From assembly GCA_031267155.1 (NCBI GenBank), contig JAIRZR010000231.1:1-5035 (forward strand): a stretch of 5,035 nucleotides of DNA, read 5' to 3'. Numbering within the stretch: position 1 is the first letter of the stretch; each line of letters starts with the position of its first letter. Positions 1 to 4,575 of this stretch are shown piece after piece. The notes beneath the pieces were generated by a model. It saw only the letters and a program-made list of their open reading frames with translations. It was not told where the DNA came from and ran no database searches. Made by a program: the position numbers and the translations under genes. This stretch comes from Prevotellaceae bacterium. Its GTDB lineage: Bacteria; Bacteroidota; Bacteroidia; Bacteroidales; UBA932.

Positions 1-338
1 CTCAGGCAGGGACGATTTAAATTCCACAGCAATTTCCCTGGAATCGCCCGGCATAAGCGTCACATAATTATCGGAATAGTGTACCGGCAAGATTCGTTTG
101 CCGGAATTTTTATCGAATACCTTGTATACGGTTGAAAAAGGATATATTTTTATCGGAACTGATCCTGACCGTGCCCGTATAGTTATTATCTGTCTGCTGC
201 AAAGACGTTTTTATATCGGGACTTGTCTTTGGCAGGTGTGCAAGAGCAGTATAATTTCTCATCAATATCCACGGCAAGAGGCCATTCGTTAGCCCCACAC
301 CACAGGCATAGGCTTGGATGGTTGCGAATCATTTTAAC
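1..338 (-). pseudogene. Glycoside hydrolase family 2 (beta-mannosidase-like) remnant, rearranged and frameshifted, 3' end outside window
   Basis: Two pieces of a GH2 enzyme can be read on the minus strand. The first (about 338-250) encodes KMIRNHPSLCLWCGANEW, which matches the GH2 strand where the Glu of WCG-x-NE is the general acid/base; that Glu is codon 285-287. The second (about 250-1, other frames) reads LPKTSPDIKTSLQQTDNN, then NISFFNR and, after a shift near 124, KVFDKNSGKRILPV and YSDNYVTLMPGDSREI, typical of the C-terminal Ig-like domain of GH2 mannosidases and glucosaminidases. In intact enzymes several hundred residues, including the nucleophile, separate these parts, so an internal deletion is inferred. 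Dropping one base at about 124 would make NRIKVFDKN continuous. There is no start codon or N-terminus; the 5' side abuts a DUF3945 gene. It cannot encode a working enzyme. Family call is firm; exact substrate class is not. Confidence 0.75.
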
Positions 339-1693
339 CTGTTTTTCTGTGGGCTGTGTCTGTCCCTTTTTCAAAGGCTCTTTCACATTTTTAGTCGTTT
401 CGGCGGTTTTGCCCTCCGAATTGACTGCTACCTGCGTTTTGTAGCGGTCGTCGGGAATGGCTTTTCCTGCGGCAACAACGTCTTTATACGCCTTGGGAAA
501 CATGAAATCGGTCTTTCCCGTTTCCTTGTTCAGCGTGATGTATCAGCTGTACCGTTTGCCTTTTTATCTTCCAGTCCGCTGACGTAAGCTGTTTTCCCTT
601 CTTTCAGACTGCTGCGCTGATCTTCATCCAGTTTCTGCCCGCGGAATGTTTTGGGAACATCTTTCTGTTCGTTACTCTGCTTTTGACTTTGCTCCTGTTT
701 TTCATTGTCAAAACGAAACTCAAAGCCACGTTTGTCAGCGTTAAATTGAAGGCAGGCGGAAAAAAGAGTATTCTTTTTTGAGGTCATGTTTTCTATCCAG
801 ACGGCTTTGCCTTCCGACAGATCTTTCTTTTGCATTTCATTCAACTGTACACCCTTCACTGTTTCGGGTATTTTGATTTTGTCGGTACGGATGGCAACCA
901 GTTCATTTGTCTGTCTGTCAATGGAAATAAAGACGGGTACTTTCTCGCCCTGACGGTATTCCGTTTCCGCAACACGTCCGAGATTGCCGGTTTTCAAAAG
1001 ATTCTGTTTGTCTTCCTCAGTAAACTTAATACCAAAATAGTATCTGTCCAGCTCCGGTTCCCTGCGGATTGCGTGTACGGCAATGGACAGTTTGCCGTCC
1101 GGCATCTCGCGCAGGCCAAGACGTGCATCGGTTCGGAGCGAAACATCATCGAATTTGAGTGAAACAGGCAACAGATCCGTTTTTTGCCAGTTAAGTAGTT
1201 TATCCAGATTGCCCGTCTTTTCCAGAGTTTCGCGGGATATTCCCAAACGGTCAAACTGTTTCCAGTCAACACGGTTTTCGTCAATCGCATTATTGGAAGT
1301 CGGCGTTTGAGCCTGTGCCTGTGATTGAGCCTGTGCCCACTTTTTCAGAAATGCTTCCGGTTCAATGCAGTGACTGTCCATAAGTTCCCTGCTCTCCGGT
1401 TTTTCGGGATGCTTTAAAGCTTCCTACAGTTGAGGTACGATTTCATCGACTGCGTGTGGAATTTTGAAAAAGTGAAAATGTGTCGGATTTTTAGCCTGAC
1501 GCATAAAATTTTCGAAAAAATTTTCCAGCGTATTGCCGTGTTTGTCAATTTTCAGAAAATCCGGCTCATTTTCCGCTGCGGGATTGACGGTTTTCAATTT
1601 ACCGTTCCCGTCCATTCCGGAAACGGCTTTCAACTCATTGCTGTCCTTTTCTTTTACAAGTAGAACATCCTGTTCCCTTACATTTTTATCCAT
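339..1693 (-). pseudogene. DUF4099/DUF3945 domain protein of Bacteroidales mobile elements, broken by an amber stop and a frameshift
   Basis: Reading from ATG 1693 (MDKNVREQDVLLVKEK) gives 89 residues, then an in-frame TAG at 1424-1426. The same frame continues for 14 codons (EALKHPEKPESREL) and on to 530. After a low-complexity Ala-Gln stretch comes a DUF4099-like region, roughly residues 143-242 (GISRETLEKTGNLDKLL, ARLGLREMPDGKL), then DUF3945-like repeats beginning KGVQLNEMQKKDLSEGK and RGQKLDEDQRSSLKEGK. At about 541 the frame is lost; adding one base gives ADYITLNKETGKTDF, continuing with FPKAYKDVVAAGKAIPDDRY to about 339, where GH2 sequence takes over. The repaired length, about 450 residues, is close to the family norm, with only the tail lost. 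Such proteins are common on Bacteroidetes conjugative elements; their biochemical role is unknown to me. An upstream in-frame ATG at 1765 lies in the -33 box of the likely promoter, so 1693 is preferred. Confidence 0.85.
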
Positions 1694-1735
1694 AATATAA
1701 TCTTTATTTATCACTGCATCAATATTAATGCGGCG

Positions 1736-1766
1736 CAAAAATAACTGGAAATATGTCAACTGCAAT
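1736..1766 (-). promoter_or_regulatory. Bacteroides-type promoter for the DUF3945 gene
   Basis: On the minus strand ATTG (1763-1766) is followed, after exactly 19 bases, by TATTTTTG (1736-1743). This fits the Bacteroides sigma-ABfr consensus TTTG-N19-TAnnTTTG at all but one position. Transcription would start near 1729, leaving a leader of about 36 bases before ATG 1693. The match is read from sequence; activity is inferred. Confidence 0.6.
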
Positions 1767-1875
1767 GGATTCTCAAGTGCATGGCAGAGATTGGCGTTTT
1801 ACAGGCAGTAACTGGCATTATGTATTCAATCCCCCCATTCATTGTTGCATATAAGTAAATATTTTTCATTTATTG

Positions 1876-1941
1876 ATGAAAAAAATGTACTTTTGTATTT
1901 ATGAACCTGTATTAAGATATGAAAAAAATGTATATTTGTAA
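1876..1941 (+). repeat. Tandem near-identical pair of promoter-like repeats facing right
   Basis: Two copies of ATGAAAAAAATGTA followed by a variable pair and TTTGTA begin at 1876 and 1919, 43 bases apart. Each contains a TAnnTTTG box: TACTTTTG at 1888-1895 and TATATTTG at 1931-1938. The -33 partners are weak: TTTC about 20 bases upstream of the first, nothing clear for the second. They lie in a very AT-rich gene-free stretch (about 1766-1984) between the divergent DUF3945 promoter and a possible plus-strand gene. They could be duplicated promoters or operator half-sites. No terminator hairpin was seen in this stretch. Confidence 0.4.
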
Positions 1942-1984
1942 ATTTATGTTAATGAAAAGATTTATACAGACAGAGTTTATCATT

Positions 1985-2149
1985 ATGATGAAAATGAACA
2001 AAAATGTTTTATTGCCCGATTTGGAATATGCGTATGACGAATTTACAGAATTTCTGTGTACGGAATGCACTGCAATGGACAGCATGGCATACTGTAATGC
2101 GCTTGTTTATACCCGGGTGGAACTTGCCAGCTGTTATGTCGTAATATGA
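1985..2149 (+). CDS. Possible small protein of unknown function (54 aa)
   Basis: I do not recognise this protein. It reads MMKMNKNVLLPDLEYAYDEF and continues with an acidic, Cys- and Tyr-containing sequence to TGA at 2149. Support comes from natural-looking codon composition and the two promoter-like TAnnTTTG boxes upstream. Starts at 1985, 1988 and 1994 are all possible; an upstream in-frame ATG at 1919 lies within the second promoter-like repeat and gives an odd Met/Lys/Phe-rich lead-in. It overlaps, antisense, the C-terminal half of the minus-strand zinc-ribbon frame (2009-2275), and both are unlikely to be genuine over their full length. It may be the 5' part of a gene cut by a rearrangement near 2150. 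There is no clear Shine-Dalgarno sequence, as is usual for Bacteroidota. Confidence 0.4.
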   Translation: MMKMNKNVLLPDLEYAYDEFTEFLCTECTAMDSMAYCNALVYTRVELASCYVVI

Positions 2150-2275
2150 ATGACACAGGCATCTGGGACACGCCCGTACTTGCATTTCCCCGTCCGGAAC
2201 GGTTACTCTTTCAGAATAGTCGTGTTCGTTTTTGCAACGGGGACACCGGCATCTTTCTTCTTTAACTGTTTCCAT
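2009..2275 (-). CDS. Small zinc-ribbon protein (88 aa, C-terminal half doubtful)
   Basis: The N-terminal half has two Cys knuckles, C11-P-R-C14 and C36-P-R-C39 (with C9 and C41 nearby), separated by about 21 residues that include VTVPDGEMQVRACPRC. This is a typical zinc-ribbon layout, so it probably binds one zinc ion; the partner, nucleic acid or protein, is unknown. From about residue 48 onward (HPGINKRITVCHAVHC and beyond) the sequence looks less like a domain, and its codons read like the antisense of a plus-strand frame, so the natural gene may once have ended earlier and the tail may be read-through into foreign sequence. ATG 2275 sits 11 bases after the stop of the upstream gene, which suggests cotranscription. 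The last 12 bases of the start region (2271-2282) are identical to those at the DUF3945 start (1689-1700). Confidence 0.6.
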   Translation of the reverse strand: METVKEERCRCPRCKNEHDYSERVTVPDGEMQVRACPRCLCHSYYDITAGKFHPGINKRITVCHAVHCSAFRTQKFCKFVIRIFQIGQ

Positions 2276-2286
2276 AATATAATACT

Positions 2287-2619
2287 TTAATCGATTTCTT
2301 CTGTATCTACGTCAAATTCTATAGTATCATTTATCGTGAACTTTCCGACGGCATTCACTCCGCACCAGATCCGTTCTTTGCCGCCATGGAAGTAATCTAT
2401 TTGCTTTCTTCCATTAATCGACACATATCCGCAGCCTTCGATTAACTCTTCGCGGCCAAACTGCACTATCATGCAGGCTATACTTTGCAGCATGTCTTCC
2501 ACATCGCCGGACGGGTCTATTATTGTCCTATAGCCCTCTATGGCATCTTTAAACTCCTGAGAGGTTTCGTCATAGTGGAGTTCCATTTCTCCGCTTACGG
2601 TAACTTTTACTTTTTTCAT
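2287..2619 (-). CDS. Hypothetical protein (110 aa)
   Basis: I do not recognise a named family. The frame is intact from ATG 2619 to TAA 2287. It opens MKKVKVTVSGEMELHYDE, followed by a helical stretch (QEFKDAIEGYRTII, then DVEDMLQSIACMIVQFG) and a beta-rich end (GYVSINGRKQIDYF, TINDTIEFDVD) with a strongly acidic C-terminus. There is no signal peptide or membrane helix, so a small cytosolic protein is expected. Its pattern, a short beta opening with a central helix, resembles small orphan proteins of Bacteroidales prophages and conjugative elements, but that is an impression only. The leader is A-rich (AATAAAAATACAAATAAA before ATG) with no Shine-Dalgarno, as is common in this phylum. A 72-base AT-rich spacer separates it from the upstream DUF551 gene; it holds no clear promoter or hairpin. 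Confidence 0.7.
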   Translation of the reverse strand: MKKVKVTVSGEMELHYDETSQEFKDAIEGYRTIIDPSGDVEDMLQSIACMIVQFGREELIEGCGYVSINGRKQIDYFHGGKERIWCGVNAVGKFTINDTIEFDVDTEEID

Positions 2620-2691
2620 TTTATTTGTATTTTTATTATTTATAAGGATTTATTGTATTTTACTTAATAATATTATTCCTTTCATGATTTT

Positions 2692-3126
2692 TTATTTTAA
2701 TTCTATGTGTCGCCAGTGAGTAACAGGACTTTCAATGTCAGCAAGCCCGTCACGCTGGTCTACCCATCGCATGGCCACATCGTCCTCTGCATTCACTTCT
2801 ATAAGTTTCGCTCTGAAAATATAACCGCCGCGCCATTTTATAAATACATATTCTTCTGCTTCCGGCAGTTCCTCATCGACGCTTATCCATCGCCGGGCAA
2901 ATTCAACGCCAGCGATGAATGCGGATTTTGCCGCTCCTTTAAATACAGTTAATGTCATTGATATTGCTTTATCCAGCTTCGCGCCTGTAGCATCTGCTAA
3001 CCTGATAACCGATTCGGTTATTTCGGATAATTCATTTTCGTCGAATTCGAAACTTGCAAGATTCCGCCGTATTCTCGCGGATGTGCGCATCTGTTCTGTC
3101 ATCTTTTTCTTTTCTGAATTTATCAT
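2692..3126 (-). CDS. DUF551 domain-containing protein (144 aa)
   Basis: The C-terminal part, about residues 79-140, matches DUF551: it begins RWISVDEELPEAEEYVFI (family pattern W-I-x-V-x-x-x-L-P-E) and ends PVTHWRHI (family VTHW). DUF551 proteins are small, found mostly in phages and mobile elements, and of unknown function. The N-terminal 75 residues look helical, with a basic start (ARIRRNLASFEF), an acidic segment and an AKSAFIAGVEFARR stretch of the kind that often precedes DUF551. The start is uncertain: ATG 3126 has no ribosome-binding site, while ATG 3102 (MTEQMRTSAR) is preceded by an AGAAAAGAAAAAG tract and may be the true one, giving 136 residues. It follows the YodC-like gene by 31 bases on the same strand. 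The frame is intact. Confidence 0.75.
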   Translation of the reverse strand: MINSEKKKMTEQMRTSARIRRNLASFEFDENELSEITESVIRLADATGAKLDKAISMTLTVFKGAAKSAFIAGVEFARRWISVDEELPEAEEYVFIKWRGGYIFRAKLIEVNAEDDVAMRWVDQRDGLADIESPVTHWRHIELK

Positions 3127-3157
3127 ATAAGTATGTTATGTTCGTTATTTACTCTCT

Positions 3158-3346
3158 TCACGCATACGCAAGGAAGGCGCATATGCTCTCAAAGTTGCCC
3201 GTCCTTCCGTTAAGCCACAAGCATTCAACATTGTCTTCTATAATAGCTGTTACCTTCATTAAAAGGCCTCCTGATTTGAGAAACACTGTGTCTCCTGTTT
3301 TTAATTCTTGAGACTTCAAGTCTTTAAGATAAATTACTGTTTTCAT
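3158..3346 (-). CDS. YodC-like DUF2158 protein (62 aa)
   Basis: The protein begins MKTVIYLKDL and carries GDTVFLKSGGLLMKVTAI (residues 18-35) and VECLWLNG (residues 40-47), the two conserved strands of the YodC/DUF2158 family (G-D-x-V-x-L-K-S-G-G-x-x-M-x-V then V-x-C-x-W). These are small SH3-like beta-barrel proteins of unknown function, usually 55-80 residues, so the length fits. The start at 3346 is chosen over ATG 3370 because AAGGAGG (3353-3359) lies six bases upstream; in the longer reading this site would be translated as an odd run of arginines. A strong Shine-Dalgarno is rare in Bacteroidota, so this gene may be translated differently from its neighbours or have an outside origin. 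It lies 31 bases after the frameshifted gene at 3378-3997 and 31 bases before the DUF551 gene. Confidence 0.8.
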   Translation of the reverse strand: MKTVIYLKDLKSQELKTGDTVFLKSGGLLMKVTAIIEDNVECLWLNGRTGNFESICAFLAYA

Positions 3347-3352
3347 GATTCG

Positions 3353-3359
3353 CCTCCTT
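3353..3359 (-). promoter_or_regulatory. Strong Shine-Dalgarno site of the YodC-like gene
   Basis: AAGGAGG on the minus strand, six bases before ATG 3346. It is the only full-length Shine-Dalgarno among the genes here and decides the start of the YodC-like gene. Confidence 0.7.
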
Positions 3360-3377
3360 CTTATTTCCAAAAAGTAA

Positions 3378-3997
3378 TTACCAAAAGCCGTCTTTTACGT
3401 AGCGGAACATAATAGGGTCAAGCGGCTGCTCTATCTGTTTCGTGATTGTAAATCCTGCGATTTTTTCACGAAAAGACTTCTTTGAATTGTCAATTATTGA
3501 TGCCGGGGCGGCGATGTACAGTTGTGAAAAATCTTCGCCTTTGGGTGCAATAGATATATCAAGTCGGCAATCATTTTTGCGACTTGGGCTGCCATAAAGA
3601 TGCCTGGTTACTTCATATGAATCAATCTCCTCTTTAACGAATCCTTTTGCAACTGCTTTTCCACATCTTCCTTACTCCAGTCCATTATTATTTTACTGCC
3701 TTCGGAGAATGGGAAACTGAAAGTATATCCGGTAATGGAAGATTTTACAATCGCCTCATATTTCGATGGTCTTATATCTTCCTTATCGATATTTTCATTC
3801 AAAACAGCTTCGACACAGCGTTCAGGAACATGCCCGGTGTAAGTTTCAAATGTTGAAACAGTGAGTTTGTTCCGCTTTACTATCTCATTAAACGCCTCAT
3901 CCGTGAAAAACAGGTAAGTCGGATATTTCGACTTGTACCTGTCATAATCCATATTGCTGATTTGCTTTAACAAATCGTGTTTGTTCCGGCAGTTCAT
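3378..3997 (-). pseudogene. Unknown protein of about 207 aa, one-base frameshift near 3656
   Basis: I do not recognise the family. From ATG 3997 the frame reads through YDRYKSKYPTYLFFTDEAF, GHVPERCVEAVLNENIDKED and GSKIIMDWSKEDVEK, then turns to QLQKDSLKRR and stops at 3608. Coding quality clearly continues in another frame: AVAKGFVKEEIDSYEVTRHL, SRKNDCRLDISIAPKGEDF, QLYIAAPASIIDNSKKSFRE and a Trp-TAA end at 3378. Adding one G in the minus-strand run AAAAGCAG (about 3655-3657) joins them as DVEKAVAKGF. The product would be soluble, mixed alpha/beta, with no signal peptide or membrane helix. The start is open: ATG 3997 overlaps the upstream 45-residue frame and has AAGG five bases before it; ATG 3952 (MDYDRYKS) would overlap that frame by only 11 bases. 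If the shift is a sequencing error the gene is intact. Confidence 0.65.
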
Positions 3998-4079
3998 AAA
4001 ACCTTGCCTTTTCCAACTGCCCGATTTTTCTCATTAATTCGGGTCTTAATTCTGTAATTTCTTTAATTATTGTATCCAT
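3942..4079 (-). CDS. Small helical protein (45 aa), or N-terminus of the next gene
   Basis: ATG 4079 to TGA 3942 encodes a charged peptide that opens MDTIIKEITELRPELMRKIG and ends KANQQYGL; the first 30 residues look like an amphipathic helix. No family is recognised. Its start is supported by a leader identical over 25 bp to that of the membrane-protein gene at 4327, start codon included. Its last part overlaps the start of the next frame (ATG 3997, or 3952 with an 11-base overlap). Two readings are possible: a separate small gene translationally coupled to the next, or the true N-terminus of the unknown 207-residue protein, separated from it by a further indel. The composition of the overlap does not decide between them. 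Confidence 0.5.
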   Translation of the reverse strand: MDTIIKEITELRPELMRKIGQLEKARFYELPEQTRFVKANQQYGL

Positions 4080-4097
4080 TTTATGTTGTTATTTAAT
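4073..4097. repeat. 25-bp perfect direct repeat, copy 1 (leader of the 45-aa gene)
   Basis: This stretch is identical to 4321-4345, 248 bases away. Read on the minus strand it covers ATTAAATAACAACATAAA and the first two codons (ATG GAT) of the downstream gene. The flanking bases differ on both sides, so the identity ends sharply. Confidence 0.9.
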
Positions 4098-4106
4098 CAT
4101 CATTTC

Positions 4107-4327
4107 TTAAATAGTTATCATCCATACGGCTAAAGCAATGAAGCCAATACAAAGTATTGCCGCAAAGACCTTATCTTCCGTGCGGGGGGACAGTGGAAAG
4201 CAGTTATTCCAAGCATTAAACTTCCAAAATAGCATGTTGCGATTATTGCGTAATCAGTAAACTCAAGCTTTCGCTTGTTTTTTGCGTTTGCACCATATTT
4301 CAATACCTTATTTTCACCTATATCCAT
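4107..4327 (-). pseudogene. Small two-helix membrane protein, paralogue of the 4341-4571 gene, one-base frameshift
   Basis: The N-terminus MDIGENKVLKYGANAKNKRK closely parallels the upstream gene (MDTTGKNTVLNYGRKRKNKRK). It is followed by a first hydrophobic helix (about residues 26-45, YAIIATCYFGSLMLGITAF). The frame then enters CPPARKIRSLRQYF and stops near 4130, which looks wrong. One base more in the run of six C residues (4184-4189; G on the plus strand) restores TEDKVFAAILCIGFIALAVW, a good second helix, and a TAA at 4107, giving about 73 residues like its paralogue (76). The likely topology is a basic cytoplasmic N-terminus and two membrane-spanning helices. The function is unknown. 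It starts 13 bases after the upstream gene and shares its leader with the 45-residue gene downstream. Homopolymer error or slippage could both explain the shift. Confidence 0.7.
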
Positions 4328-4345
4328 TTTATGTTGTTATTTAAT
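4321..4345. repeat. 25-bp perfect direct repeat, copy 2 (leader of the frameshifted membrane-protein gene)
   Basis: Second copy of the leader repeat at 4073-4097. On the minus strand it contains the TAA stop of the upstream membrane-protein gene (4341-4343), the 13-base spacer and the ATG of the next gene. Thus an entire intergenic junction is repeated. Confidence 0.9.
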
Positions 4346-4571
4346 TATTTTCTTCTGATGCTAAAAACGTTAGTATTACTCCGACGCAAATAAATCCAAC
4401 TGCCTCTACGGGGAAACCGTGCCACTGAAAAATAATTGCTCCAATTGTCAGCATTCCTCCAATAACGGCAAGAGTAAGAAGCATTTTCCAGATATAATCT
4501 AAATCAAACTTTCGCTTGTTTTTGCGTTTGCGTCCATAGTTTAATACTGTATTTTTGCCTGTAGTATCCAT
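4341..4571 (-). CDS. Small two-helix membrane protein (76 aa)
   Basis: The N-terminus (MDTTGKNTVLNYGRKRKNKRK) is strongly basic and followed by two hydrophobic segments, about residues 28-48 (WKMLLTLAVIGGMLTIGAII) and 54-71 (PVEAVGFICVGVILTFLA), then an acidic tail, SEENN. By the positive-inside rule the N-terminus should be cytoplasmic and both termini inside. There is no signal peptidase site or lipobox. No family is recognised. The gene at 4107-4327 is a tandem paralogue: their first 20 or so codons are clearly homologous in DNA (4501-4575 against about 4259-4330). This is the first gene of the minus-strand run, but its leader is gone: just upstream of the ATG the sequence becomes a transposase fragment on the other strand, so its natural promoter is probably lost and expression is uncertain. 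Confidence 0.7.
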   Translation of the reverse strand: MDTTGKNTVLNYGRKRKNKRKFDLDYIWKMLLTLAVIGGMLTIGAIIFQWHGFPVEAVGFICVGVILTFLASEENN

Positions 4572-4575
4572 TTTA

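Larger units (their letters stand above)
4259..4575. repeat. Tandem duplication of membrane-protein 5' ends
   Basis: The segments about 4259-4330 and 4501-4575 are homologous, sharing for example CTTTCGCTTG and GCGTTTGC in the plus strand with only short differences. They encode the N-terminal 20 or so residues of the two membrane proteins. The rest of the two genes is similar only in layout, which suggests an old duplication followed by divergence. Confidence 0.7.

Noticed and set aside
82..115. Inverted repeat CCGGCAA...TTGCCGG followed by AATTTTT, like a terminator
   Set aside because: It lies within the conserved GH2 C-terminal coding segment and does not follow any plus-strand gene, so it is most likely a coincidence of coding sequence.
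830..1162. A 110-residue plus-strand frame and smaller ones across the DUF3945 region
   Set aside because: They are antisense shadows of the recognisable DUF4099/DUF3945 coding sequence.
1303..1345. Short repeats of GCACAGGCTCAA as a possible microsatellite or array
   Set aside because: They simply encode the Ala-Gln-rich linker of the DUF3945 protein; only two copies are present, so not a CRISPR or iteron array.
1424..1765. A 113-residue gene starting at 1765
   Set aside because: The first 24 codons lie over the promoter and leader; family similarity begins at MDKNVREQ (1693).
2645..2685. Tiny frame MKGIILLSKIQ in the spacer before the 110-residue gene, as a leader peptide
   Set aside because: Only 11 codons in AT-rich DNA, with no hairpins or regulatory codons to support attenuation.
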